Assembly (NCBI GenBank): GCA_027625915.1
Contig: JANTQA010000033.1
Span: 744,001-808,000, forward strand
Source: Anaeramoeba flamelloides
Lineage: Eukaryota > Metamonada > Anaeramoebidae
DNA length: 64,000 nt
Reading direction: 5' to 3'
Numbering within the stretch: position 1 is the first letter of the stretch; each line of letters starts with the position of its first letter. Under the pieces are notes generated by a model. It had not been told where the DNA came from and made no database searches. It saw only the letters and a list, made by a program, of their open reading frames with translations. The translations under genes were made by a program, and so were the position numbers. Shown here in pieces: positions 48,110 to 60,800 of the stretch.

Positions 48110-50735
48110 TGTTTTTGCTTTATTTTATTTTCTTTTTTTGAAAAAGATTTTTGAAAAAAATGTGAAATATAAAAAAAAATGATTTTTTCTAATTCAAATT
48201 ATTTCAGTTGTACTTTCCTTATTTGTTACTCAATGAAAAAAGTAATAGACTTTTAAAAATTCTAGTTGTTGGCTTACCAGAAAACAAATGGATTTTTCTT
48301 TTCTTTTATTAAATAAAATCCATCACAGACAATGCCAAATTATCACTGAATTGATGGAATTTTTTCAAAAATGATTTTGGGATTTTATGTAATTTCTGTT
48401 CTGTAAGAATTGAAATACAATGTCCTAAAAAATATCAAAATGATTTGTTGGTATTTGGATTATAAAAAGGGAAAAATTTTCTTCTTCCTTTGCCATATTG
48501 TTCTTTTAAATAAATTGAGTTTTCAAAGAAGTAGTTTGTGGGAGTGATCTCTTTTTGAAAAAGGAAATTGAAAATGAAGTGAATATTCTTCACATTGTTA
48601 TTTCAAATACCTGTAAAAGTTAATGAATTAAAGAACTATCTTTATTTTAGTTTCTGTATGAATGGAAATCCAATTTTGTAAGTCGACAAATGGTTTCAGA
48701 TTGTCTCTTAAAGGAATACAAAATAATGCAATAATTTCCGTTTGTTAGTCATTGTGAATATTTTCAAAAAATCTTAATATGTCCCTACAACCCAAAAAAC
48801 ACTAAAAATGAAAAACTGATCAAATACTTTCCATTAATACAATTAAAAAAACTAAATGAAAAAATAAAAATAAATAAAGTTTCAATTTAACTTTTTCTTG
48901 AAAACATTTTTTGCCAAAATCATTGAATTCAAAGTTGAAATTATGTATATTTTTAGATTCACTCTCTTGTTTTAACTCATTTACTAAAACAAATTCTAAA
49001 TTATGGGAATTTTCTTTTCACAAAAGGCACTAATTTGGTACTCAAATGTTTTTTTTAGTTTTAAATGGTAAAATTAAAAAAAAGTTGTACTAAAAGGATA
49101 AACTTTCTGGAAAAGCATTCTAATTTAATATATTAACTTATGCTTTGATTTCAAACTTTTCTCAACCCCAATTTTTCAAAAAAAAATAAAAAAGTGCACA
49201 GTACTGTAGTCAAAATAAAGCGTGCAAAAAAATTTAATGCATGTTTCAAAATAAAAAGTGTGTTTTTTTGTTATAGTTGACCTATACATTAAAATATCAA
49301 AGAAACTGATAATAAACCCTAAAAAAATATGTTATTGGTTTCTTAAAGTTTTATTATTTAAAAAGAAATTCTAAAAAATGAAGGATCAAATTGGAAAATT
49401 TATCTCAAAAAATAGAGTAAATTTTTCAGAAAATTTTAATCATCATAAAAACCAAAAAATTTCAAAGAAAACTGAGATTATTATGGAAAATTTTCTACAA
49501 ATTGCAGTCCTAATTTAAATTTTAGTGAAAATAACCAGACCTTTACTTTCAAAATTGATTTGAACTTCGGTATACTATTTGGTAGTAGATTGGATGTTAC
49601 ATTGGTACAAGAATAAAAAAAAGCACGGATAATATTTTGAAACACAGATTATAGTAGTCGTGTACACATTATTTTGATCGCTGTAATTTCAAAAAATATT
49701 TTCGATATTCAAAAGTTGAGAGTGTTTTTATTCTAAAAAAAATTATCCCAGTGGTTAATTGAATTAAGTTATGATCTTAATTTTGAAAAATATTAATCAG
49801 AAAAAAATAGTGCTTAATTTTATTAAGGACATATGATCCCAAAAATTTACTGAATTTCCTATAACAATTAGACAAAATTTAAAAATATATTTTTCAACTT
49901 TTACTTTCAACTTTATTTAAAGATAAATTTCTACAATTGTAGTAATTTCTTGAATACTGTTTGTTTCTCAATAAGGGGAACAAAATTTTCATTCAGCTTT
50001 CCAAAAAAATATTTTATAAATAATGTAATTTTTCAACTGTTTGCAATTTCATAAACAATTTTAATCCTTAAAAGAAGCCAAAATTATTAATTTCTCCCCT
50101 TTTTAGAATTGGGAACTTGATGATTATATTAATTCTTTGAAAGTGAAATTTTTTATGGCAAGCTAAATGAAAATTTTGATCTTTTTATTATGAAATTAAC
50201 AGTATATTTGAAAGAAGTTGAATGATAGATTAAAATATTGAGATAGTTTGATTTTCAAAATTTGGTAATAGTTTTTTTTGGATTTGAAAAAATTAAATTT
50301 TAAAGTGTTGTTTTTGTGAAGGATCTAAAATTGTTATGTTATTATTATTGTGTAATTAAGTTTTTTTACTTTAAATAGATCATTGTGAATTGATGAGATC
50401 GACAAAGATTAGTACTCTTTTACAAATTTACATGTTAGAGACATTTGAACTATGTAGCACTAATGTGACTTAGGCCCAATAATATCATACTTTGATCTTA
50501 GACTTCACCTGAGCAGACACTAATCCCTTAAATCACAAATCCCTCTATATGTATGATGTTAAGAAATTGAAAATCCAAATAAATCAAAACCTCAAGTTAA
50601 TATCCCATTATATTCGTCTCTTCAAAAAATAAGTGAAAAATGAAATATTCCTTTTAATTGTCAGATATCATATTTTTCAATTTTTTGAAACAAATATTTC
50701 ATTTTTTTTAGTTTTTAATATTCTTTTTTCTTAAG
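48110..50735. repeat. Intergenic stretch between MYG1 and the exchanger
   Basis: This is the upstream region of both divergent genes. It holds the MITE at 49202-49685. A segment at about 50425-50520 (containing AGAGACATTTGAACTA) is similar to 59245-59400. No gene recognised. Confidence 0.45.
49202..49685. mobile_element. MITE-like element (GTCAAAATAA ends), second copy
   Basis: TACTGTAGTCAAAATAAAGC at the left and CATTATTTTGATCGCTGTAA at the right, about 485 bp apart. Inverted relative to 22315-22806, with shared interior around CAAAGAAACTGATAATAAAC. Confidence 0.6.
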
Positions 50736-52447
50736 ATGACCGATTTTGAAAATATAAGCTTGGTCATCTTTTTCCTTTTAATTGCACTTTCTGTCACAAC
50801 AGCATATTTTCTGAGATCCAGGCATGTGATGATTGTTCATGAAACAGGTTTTGTTTTTATTACTTCTTTTTCTTTTCAAATTTCTTCATACCAATTTTTG
50901 TAAATTCCAAAACAATTTTTCACTTTCTTGATTCCTCAAAAACTACTAAACTCTAATTAACGCAAACAATGTTATTACTGATCAACTTTGTACTAAATAT
51001 AAAAAAAAAACCAATCAAAAAAGGAACATCAATTCTATTTGGAGGGATTGTAGGATTGATCATTCGGCTTTCTACAAGCGCAGCAGATTTGCAATCGTTT
51101 GTTGAATTTAATAGCGAAGTTTTTATGCTAGTTTTGCTGCCACAGATTATTTTTGAGTCCGGTTATAATATGAGGCGCAAGGCTTTTTTTAAAAACGCGT
51201 CGTCGTTTTTATTATTAGCATTTGTGGGTACATTAATCTCGATGTTTGTAATTTCCTTTGGGCTAATGTTGTTTGTCAAGATCAAGTGGGTCAGTGTGTC
51301 ATTGTCGCCAAGGGATTGCTTGATTTTTGGATCTCTGATTAGTGCGACAGATCCTGTGTCTGTGCTGGCAATTTTTACCGAATTGAAAGTGCACCGTGAT
51401 TTGTTTATGAATGTCTTTGGAGAGTCTGTAATGAACGACGCAATTGCCATTGTCTTGGTTCAAACATTTTTAAAGTTTCACAAGTCCTCAGAGCTGACAG
51501 CAGTCTTTGTTTTCAAGTCAATTGGCATGTTTCTGGGCGTCTTTTTAGGATCGATTGCTATTGGATCCTTTTTTGGATTTCTAACATCGCTATTATTAAA
51601 GCACACCAAAATAAGAGACTTCCCCCTCTTGGAATCCACCGTCACCTTTTTAATTGCCTGGATCTCCTTTTTCATACCTGAAGAAATTAACTTGTCTGGT
51701 ATTGCTTCAATTTTGTTTTGTGGGATCATTAACGCACACTACACCTTTAATAACATGTCTGAGCATTCACAACACTTGACCAAAGAATGGATCCATTTAA
51801 CTGCATATGTCTCTGAAAATTTTATATTTATTTACTTAGGCTTGGCTGCCTTTTCTTATTCTCAATTATTCAAATGGAAACTGATTCTCTTATCCTTATT
51901 GCTGTGCTTAATTTCTCGGTTCTTCAATGTTTATCCCCTTGTTTGGGTAATTAACATATTTAAGCCAATTAAACATAAATTTCAACAAAAGGAGCAATTT
52001 GTTTTATGGTTTGCAGGGTTAAGGGGGGCAATTGCCTTCGCCTTAACTTTAATGTTAACGGGCGAACACGGGCATATCATAATGACAACAACTTTAACAA
52101 TCGTGTTTTTTACAGTTTTTGTTTTTGGTGGGTTGACTCAGCCCGTATTAAAAAAATTGGACCTTGCCTTTAAAGATGAAGACGAGCCTTTGTATAAACA
52201 AAAAAAGAAAACTAGATTTTTGGAATTCGATCGGAAATATTTAAAACCGTTTTTTACCCATAAAAAATATGGCGAAGACGAGCTTAAGGCCCTCACGACA
52301 AAAAGTTATACAACACCAATCGTAAAAAAAGTTAATACTTATCGTGAATTCAATGATGATTCCTGGAAGGTAAATATTGGCAATGAAACAATAAATACTG
52401 ATTTAAGATCAGAAAATGAATATGACTCGGGATTAGAAGATTTTTAA
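50736..52447 (+). CDS. Na+/H+ exchanger (SLC9/CPA1 family), two exons
   Basis: Membrane antiporter exchanging Na+ or K+ for H+. Exon 1 (50736-50847) encodes MTDFENISLVIFFLLIALSV (first membrane segment) and ends HVMIVHET plus G; the donor is GTTTTG. Exon 2 (51024-52447), after AATCAAAAAAG, completes Gly and continues TSILFGGIVGLIIR, as in the HETG-x-x-x-x-GxxVG region of NHE proteins. Spliced length is 511 residues. Core motifs: SATDPVSVLAIF near 144-155, FGESVMNDAIAIVL near 169-182 with the ND ion-binding aspartate, and FAGLRGAIAFAL near 367-378. About 12 membrane segments are visible, then a short 85-residue cytosolic tail. The pattern is closest to endosomal NHE6/7/9 types. The internal ATG at 50969 lies in the intron and is not the start. 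Confidence 0.92.
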
Positions 52448-52589
52448 TAATATTTTAATTTTTTTTTATTTATGAATATTTAATTTCGGCTATTCTGATT
52501 TTGATTTGTTTTTTTCTATACAGAAATACAATTTAATAATTTTAAATTTATATTTCAAAAATTTTTTCTTCTTTCTTTTAAATACCTTC

Positions 52590-53250
52590 TGGGAGTAGTC
52601 ATTTTTGAAAATAAAATGAAATCTTGTCAAGATCTTGAAAAACTTTTTTTTTGTAATTTGTGTTTCGACTTTTGAAATGGATGAGTTAACCTCATTTAAA
52701 CAATTTATTGATTTGAATCTCTTTTTTGAAATTCCAAATTTGCATGTTTTCAATATAAAACGAGAAAAAAGTAACCTAGTATTTTGATTAAGAATTAAAT
52801 TATTTCGTGGAAAAAAGTTTATTATATCTTAAATTGTATGTTGGAAAGTCTTGGTTTTATTAAAAAAAAATATTTTGTTATTATTTTCCATTATTAATAT
52901 TTCAAGTCAAGTCTCAGTCAATAAAACGAAATGGTGTATTGGTGATTAAATAAATGAAAATTTTATTCAAGTTTAATAATATTATATCAAGGAAATTGAG
53001 ATCTATGATGCAAAAAAAAATTTATCTATTCTTACAAGTAGAAAAAGTTGTTTACTGTTTTTTCAAAAAATGAAGAAAAAAAAAAAAAAATATTTTTTAA
53101 TAAATTGTTTGGTATTATTCACAAGAATCATTATAACAGTTCGAATCATTTCAAGTAATTAAAAAATTGATTCTGGATTTTGAGGATCAAATTTATTAAA
53201 TTCCCAAATATCTGAACTAAATTTTAATTTTCATAAATTATTTTTCTAAG
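52590..53250 (+). repeat. Dispersed repeat, copy downstream of the exchanger
   Basis: Similar in the same direction to 20090-20760: GAAATCTTGTCAAGATCTTG, then GTGTTTCGACTTTTGAAATG and ATAAAACGAGAAAAAAGTAA. It begins 140 bp after the stop codon. Similarity fades towards 53250. Confidence 0.65.
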
Positions 53251-53419
53251 AAAATACAATTAATATTTAGTAGAAAAATTTTAATTTAAATTTCATTCTA
53301 AGGAACTTTTAGACGCCAAAAAATCAAAATATTCAAAAATATAACACTCAATTTTTCGATCTTTCAAAGCTTTGTATTAAATAGAATATAAATGATATAA
53401 TACATTTTTTTTAATAAAA

Positions 53420-54678
53420 GTGGCATTGATGAAAACTTGCATTAACATCATATTAATAATTAATTTAGGATAATATTAAAAAAATCACAATTATTCCTAC
53501 TTTATCAAGAAAAATCATAAAATCTCCTTATGACACATTATCACCAGAAAATAATTATTTGGAAAAAATGAAGAATTATTTTTTTGAACACCACTTAAAA
53601 AATTCTCTTAATTTTTACATAACCTTGAGACCACTACAACACTTTTTCATTTTAAAAATATTTGAAAGTGTTTAAAATGTTGTGAATCATCTTCAAATGT
53701 TCCAAAGTTTTGAAAGACGGAAAACTTTAATAAATGGAATGAGAGTGTTTGTTTTATAGTGGAAATTAATCTTTTTCTTTTACTTTTTTTTTTAGAAATT
53801 ATAAAATCTCAAACGAATAAAAAAATTAAACTAATAACAACCCGCTTCAACAATATATTTGTAAATAAAAAAGATTTTTTTTTTTTTAAAAGAGTTTTAT
53901 TACCTGTATGAGTTAAATAATCAAAAAAGAATAAAGAGTTTTTTTCAATATTATTGATGATCGATTAAACAAAAACCTCTAAGCTCTAGTTGTGTTTTAT
54001 TTTCAATTCAAAGAGTGGAAGATTAATAAGAAGAAAAAGAAGAAGAAAAAAAGAGTACAAAAAACCTTATAATTAGTGATAATGTGGCTAGGTTGTTTGA
54101 TTGCTTTTGAAAAGTTATACAACTCCTTTCTGCTTTTAAATAATATTGAAAATGTTTTTCCCCAAGAACACAGTTTTTTAAAAACCCCGAGCATTTTTAG
54201 TCGTTTTAGAAACGCTTTTTATTCAGATTAATTTAAAAAGTTACAGTTGACTTGAGAAACTATTTATTTACTTCTGTTATTATTGATATTGATCTAAAAT
54301 GATAGATAGGGTTGTCAATTAAATAAAAATAAAATACAACAAAACTCTTTGATCTGATTTTTGATTTAATCAAATTTCCTTTTTGTTGTTCTTTCAAAGA
54401 ATAATTCTTTTTTTTTAATCCGATTTTTTATCAAAATATTTTATTTGGAAAAATATTGCTAAATTATCCCTAAAAGCCATCAACTATGATATGGTGATTT
54501 ACTTTTTAAGTACAATATTTTGACATTTATCACAATTTTTTAATAATTATTGTGATTTTATTGAATTTCACGATTTGTTATATAAACACGATAATACTGA
54601 ATATCATGATTGGATAAAAATAATTATGATTTTTGTAACTTTATCATGACTTAAGCATAGATATCATCAAAACCTCTA
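53420..54678 (-). mobile_element. TCGCGA-type DNA element, decayed copy
   Basis: Inverted copy of 43946-45180: the right side ends ATATCATCAAAACCTCTA, and the segment AACAAAACTCTTTGATCTGA matches the inverse of 44262-44290. All subterminal TCGCGA sites have become TCACGA, TCATGA, TTGTGA or similar. Confidence 0.7.
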
Positions 54679-54699
54679 TTAATTATTTTGAAACCAATA

Positions 54700-54970
54700 T
54701 AAGAAAAAAATTAAAACTAAAAAAATAAAAATTCAAGATGTGGTCCAAAATAATTGAAAAGAGCGAGAACAAAAAGTGTATTTTGAAATTTGCTAAAATA
54801 TCATAAAAATTATTGATCAACCAAATGATAAGAAACCATCAACTAATTGTATGTGATTTTTCTATTGAACAAATACCACAATAACTTTCAATCAATTCTC
54901 TGAAAAAAAATTCCAAATCAAACCAGACTGATTATGTAGCTGGAAAAAAGGAAATACAAACAAAACAGTA
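54700..54970 (+). mobile_element. Tc1/mariner transposase relic, N-terminal end
   Basis: Plus-strand sequence around 54770-54960 aligns with 3880-4060 and the inverse of 41150-41345 (LLINQM-like, then SNQTDYVAG at the end). Stops break the frame and the catalytic domain is missing. It directly follows the TCGCGA-type element. Confidence 0.5.
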
Positions 54971-55510
54971 AAAAAGACCAAAAATGATCAAAATCTATTT
55001 GAAAAATCAAAATTATTTCCAAATATTGAATTTAAGTTGTCTGTATCGTTATTCTTTAAACTGTTTTAAAGAAAATAATGAATTTTCGTTAATTATTGTA
55101 AATTTAAATTCCATGCAATAATTAAACTGTTAAAGAGAGAATTTTGAATTTTTGCTACAATCGAAACTTCAAATTAAAAAAATGAATAAAAACATTCATT
55201 AGAAATATTCAAAAATTAATTTAGTTTTCTAAAATATGATTGAATTAAAGGATCTCTAAAAAAGAAAAAAAATTACAAATAAAAAATCAAAATAAAAAAC
55301 AAAAAAACCGAAAAAATGAAGGAACTAAAGACTTTTTATTTTTTCAATAGAATTATTTTATGTTCTGAAAAAATTTAAAATGTTTTATTCGAGGATTTGT
55401 TTTTTTGTTTTTGATTGTATATTATATAAAAAAAATAAATAAAATACTCAAACAAATTTATTTGTTGGTTTAAATAATTTAATCAGAATAGATAAATATA
55501 AAAGAAGCAC

Positions 55511-57005
55511 TTAAACAACAAATCTATAGCAAACATATCTTCCGGCAGTTTCAGATGGTCGAGTAATTTTTACAATCTATTATATTTAAAAGTTAATTAA
55601 AAATAAGATAAATTAAAGTAAAGGTTTTTAAGATTTTAAATAATTTGAAAAAATGGTGAATTAAAAAAGCTTTTCACTTCATTTTATCACCATTTTTGAA
55701 TGGCGTTCGTATATGAAAAAAAAAAGAAAAAAAAAAAAAAATTAGAGTGATAATTTTCAAAAAGTGAAAAATAAAACTTTGAATAATTCATAAAAGAACC
55801 GATCTAGTCAAATGGTTTAACATTTTTCTGTACACAAAAGAAAACTTTTTGGTTTCCAATGATTGAAAATTACTGTATTTAAATGGATCATGATTATGTT
55901 TACATCACAAAAAATTAAAATTATAAAATTTGAAAAATGAAAGATTTAAAAAAATCACTCCTTTGAAGCCTCAATTTTTTTTTTAATATCAAAAGAGAAC
56001 GTTGAGAAAAAAAAAAAAAAATTATTCTAGTTTTGAATACAATAAATAAAATTTATCACTTGTTAATTATTGTGAAAGTCCGAATAGATCTATATAAGAA
56101 AATCAAAAACAAAATATTTTTTTTTGATTAAAATTCATTTTCTTTACACGTTCAATTAGCAATATTTCTGAAAAAAGCCATTTTCAAAAAGTATGATAAA
56201 AAAGTTTTTGTTAATAGATACCAAAAATAGTTCTATTGAAGTTTTTTGACTGTTTTAAAGATACTTGTGAAAACTGTTTGATCATACTTTTTTTAAAATT
56301 GACTTCGTATTATGTTGTGCTAGAATCATAACCAATTTTTATAATTCAACAGATAGTTGATTCGTAGAATTTATAAAAATCAAAATTGAGTATTTTCTTT
56401 TCTAGCCATATCAATCCTTTAAAATCAAACCTGAAATTTTGTTTTAATTTTCACAAAAATTACAAAGAATTCTTGTTTAATGAGTCATATTGACCATTTC
56501 AAAAACAATTTTATTAAAAAAAGTAAAAATGGTGATTGAAATTTAAAAACAAGACTAACAATAAATCAGAAAATTAAAAACTTTGAAAATATAATACAGC
56601 CATTTTTCAAAAGTGAAAACGTTTTTTTTTTGATTTTGTCAAAATTAAAACTTTTTGAAGGTTTTCTGCTTTTAATAAAGTGAGAACTGTTTTTCAAAAA
56701 AAGTGCTTTGCTTCCTATTCCACAGCTACCCCAGATTTGAATGTTTGTGCTTCACTTTACTAATACACAAAACTTTCAAAAAGTATTAATTCTGAAAAGA
56801 ATTAAAACTGTTTTTCAAAAAAGTTTTAAAAAAGTCCACACTTTCTTAAAACGACTGTAGAAAATTTCTTTACAATTTGAACTTTCAATCAACAAATAAG
56901 CTTGATTTTTTGGTTTCCAATTTAGTGGTGAGTGACAATCATTTAAGTATTGTACATTTTTGTGAAAAGTATCTTTTTTCGAAGGTAACCTCAAATTTTA
57001 AAATG

Positions 57006-57044
<39 letters not shown>

Positions 57045-57881
57045 CTTTTTTTTGTTATTTTGATGTTTTTTTGAAGGATCAAATAAAAAAGAAAAAAAAA
57101 CTCGAAAAAATAAAAAGAACAAATAAAATAAAAAAAAAACAAACCTGTCCTCTTCTTAATCCAAGATACCTTGCAACAGGATCTGTAACTTTAATTCTTG
57201 GGAGTTGAGTGGGTTTTACACGGTAACGTTTCAAAAGAACCTTTGACTCTTCTTCAGAAAGTACTTCGTGTTTAGGAACCAGTTGATGTTCTGTAATATT
57301 TACAAGAAGCTCAAATTCAAAAAAAGTTTCAATGATTATTTCAGGAGCAAGTTTGGTTATGAATTTTTTTGAGTAATGGGAAAGAGATCGTTGAAGAATT
57401 AAAATTGCCCTTGCAACACTTTCACCTTTCATTTTTTCAACATAAGATCTAATCATTTCAACACTAACTTTTTCATCTTCTGGGAAAAAAACTAAAATTT
57501 GGATGGAGGGATCATCGATTTTTGTTGCTAAAAGTTCAAGTGATGTTCGGCTATTTGAAAGACAAAAGAAAAATTTTTTTACGATTTATGTTTTTTTTTT
57601 TTTTTTTTGGTTTAATTGTTTAACGAGTTTTGAAAATTAATATTTGTTTCTCAAACCTTGGTTTGAAGAAGAAAAGGTTTTGTTCGAAAAACCAACTAAC
57701 AAGAAACCTTTTTTTTTTTTTTTTTTGAGTTTATTTACCTGAGGTCGTTGTTTTGTTCTCTGAATTCTGGAAATTTCATTTCTAACTGTTCTTTGGAAAC
57801 AATGTACTTTCTGTCTCGAAGCATTTGAAGAATGGTTCGGTTGATTTGATAGAGTTTATATGGAAATTGATCTTCTGACAT
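55511..57881 (-). CDS. POLR2E: RNA polymerase subunit RPB5 (RPABC1), three exons
   Basis: Subunit shared by nuclear RNA polymerases I, II and III, at the downstream DNA jaw. Exon 1 (57739-57881) reads MSEDQFPYKLYQINRTILQM and ends NNDL plus AG at donor GTAAAT. Exon 2 (57145-57550), after TTCAAATAG, completes Ser and continues RTSLELLATKIDD, QILVFFPEDEKVS, LLVNITEHQLVPKHEVLSEE and LPRIKVTDPVARYLGLRRGQ, ending at donor GTTTGT. Exon 3 (55511-55576), after ATATAATAG, reads IVKITRPSETAGRYVCYRFV plus V and stop, the hallmark C-terminus. Total 204 residues (human 210). Intron 2 is 1,568 nt, with a 38-nt T run. Archaeal-like assembly domain complete. Confidence 0.95.
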
Positions 57882-60800
57882 GACGAACAATAAAAAGTAT
57901 TTTTTCAAAAAATGATTCGTAATTTGAGTTTTTTTATTTACTATCTCTTCTGAATCTTCAAAATATTCCCAAAAACAAAATACAACAAATAATGGTTGTA
58001 ATTTATTGTTTTTTTTTTTGAGTATTTTATTGTTTGGAATATGTATTAATTATTCGAGTATTTCGAATTTCAAGATATGTACGTTTTTGATGATTTTCTG
58101 TTTTTCTGTTTTAAAATATGAGTTTAATGTAGGGTTGTAAGCCAACTCACAACAGATCATAAAAAATGAATATTCAAGTCAAAAGAATGATCATAATTAG
58201 AATACATTTCTTGGAAATCACTATTTATAAATAAATTTTTGTAAAACTTTTGCTTCATTTTTCTAATTTTTTTATCTCAACATTTGAAATTACATTTTAT
58301 CAGTATATATGTTATGAAACTTTGTAAAATTAATCGAACTTAAAATATTTCTTCACAGAAACTGTTTTAAAACTGAAGTACTAAGATTTGTCAGAATAGA
58401 GAATGAATTAAAAATTTCTTTAAATTTTTTGAATTCTCATAAAGTAAGAGAACAAACAGAGAAAAGTTTGAAATTTTTTTCGATATATTACAGACAAATT
58501 CAAAATTTTTGTTTCAATGTAGTTTTTGTTCGATTTTTAATTTAAAATGGAACACAGATAAATCATCTGAATTTTTTTATTTTAAGGGATACGAGTCACC
58601 ATAGATTTCTCTATCATCAAAGTATGTTGTAATTGGGTGTAAAAGGGTATTAGTACGGGCATAGCTCAAATCGCTCTAAATCGTCTATTATAAATCTTAT
58701 TGCATAATAACTTTTTTCATTTTTTTCCATTGATCACTATTAAAAAATTGTCATTTTAGAAATTATTTTATTTAATTCCTTTTCCAAATCATAAAAATAG
58801 AAACCCCAAATACTAGTCTTCCGGTATTTAAAAATTTATATTTAGAACTTCCCAAAGTAACTATTTTTTTGAATTTTGTAATTTCAAAGATTAACTATAT
58901 AATCATCAACATAAAAACCCAAAGACTAATAAGTTTTAATTCCATTTCATAAAGTCAATTGTAACATCAATGTATTTCCATTATTTCTGAAATAATTGAT
59001 AAAAAGAATCTATTCCTTAATTAGTTTCCTTTTTCATAAAATTGATTTTTTTAGCTATTAATCTACATTTCGAGAAAAATTTAAGAAAGATATTTCGCAA
59101 CTTTGCAAGCCTCAATATTGATAAATCAACCTTTAAATTTGTGACGAAATTCAGATTTTTTTCTGAAATTGTGTGGAATTTTTACTAATACAAGGACCAT
59201 TTTTTATTCATGAGATTCACAAATATTACTTGACTAATCGATTTTTTAGAGACATTTGAACTAGCCCAGCAATAATGTGAAATTAAATCCAATCAACGAC
59301 TTACTTTGGTCTTAGATTTCTTTTTGGTTGAAGATAACCCCTTATATCTGAGAAGGTTGATAACAATAATGGATCTTTTTCTATCTATGCTGTTGCTGTT
59401 GGTAATTTCAATCATATCAATCTCAAATTGAACAAAATATTTAATTTTCAAAATTTGTATAAAAAATTTATGGTATATTAAAATATACTTAAAGATTTAA
59501 AATAAAAAATTAATCTACAATAAAAAAGTCATAATATTTTTAATTTTCCGATTTGATAAAATTTTTCCAAGGATAATTTATAAAAATATTATCTAAACGA
59601 ATCGAACTGTGTAGGGAATTTATTTATAAATTTCAATTTTATTTTTGAAAAAAAATATAATTCTCGAATTAGTATATTAAATTTTAACAAAACTTATAAT
59701 ATGATAAAATAATATACATGGGAATAAAAATGTTAAAATATCTATTATTATGATAGATCTGATAAAATATTTTATTCAATTAATTTTAAAATAATTCTGA
59801 AAACAATAAAAAAAAATTATTTTAAATAAAATTATCAAAATTTTATCAATGAGAAGGATTTTGTGTATTCAAATGAGATTCATTATTACATATATTATTT
59901 TTTCTTACTTTATATATTTAATTATTATAAATTACACCATTCAAAAATCATTGTTAAATGTTTTTAGATGATTTAATTTTAGTTCTAAATCGAAAAACAA
60001 ATCAATTAAATCAAATATTAATCTCAGAATAATAAATTATTATTCAATTTTGATCAAAACTTTGTAAATATAATATAGTTATTACCAAAGGATTCAAAAA
60101 GGATGGAATATTTTGGTAAATATTTAGAAAAACACTTTCTAGACCACTTAGAATATGAAAAAATATTAAGAAAAATATAATAAATATATGGAATTTATGT
60201 TTTTTTTTACACCTGAATATTTATAACCCAAGTATTAATTGAATTATTAGGAAATATTTTAATAATCAGATTTTCAAATTTTTAATCTCAAAATTGTTAT
60301 TAAATAATTGTTTAAAGTCTTTGTTTAATTAATTTATTACCCGAATCTTGAAAATAAATCGACACAAGTCAATTCTATTTTTTTCAAATGACAATTCTAA
60401 ATTGAAAATATTTTAATTTCCCATACCGTCAGTTCAACTTTTAAGACACAAACTTTGAACGAAATTTTAGGCACCAAAAAACTCTCAAATTAAAGCACAA
60501 AATTCAAATTCTAGTAAATTTATTTGTGTAAAAAAAAATTCCAAAAAATGTGCTTTAATTTGAAAATTTTGTGTTCCTTAAATTTCGAAGAAAGTTTGTG
60601 TCTTAAAAGTGGAACTGACTGTAATAAAAAAAAATTCAAATTCAAAAATAAATTTAAAAAAATTATCTTTTACTTATTAGTAAAAAATCATAAAATTTAA
60701 TCAAAGAATAAATAATAAAAACAACTGGAATTCAAAAGATTTAATTGAATTGAAAAAAAAAAAATAAATCTCTCAAAACACATATAATTATGAAAAATTT

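Noticed and set aside
56939-56989. Nearby candidate last exon of RPB5 (VTFEKRYFSQ... after TTTGAG)
   Set aside because: The true conserved C-terminus RPSETAGRY was found at 55511-55576 with matching phase and acceptor; the near stretch only imitates the RY residues.
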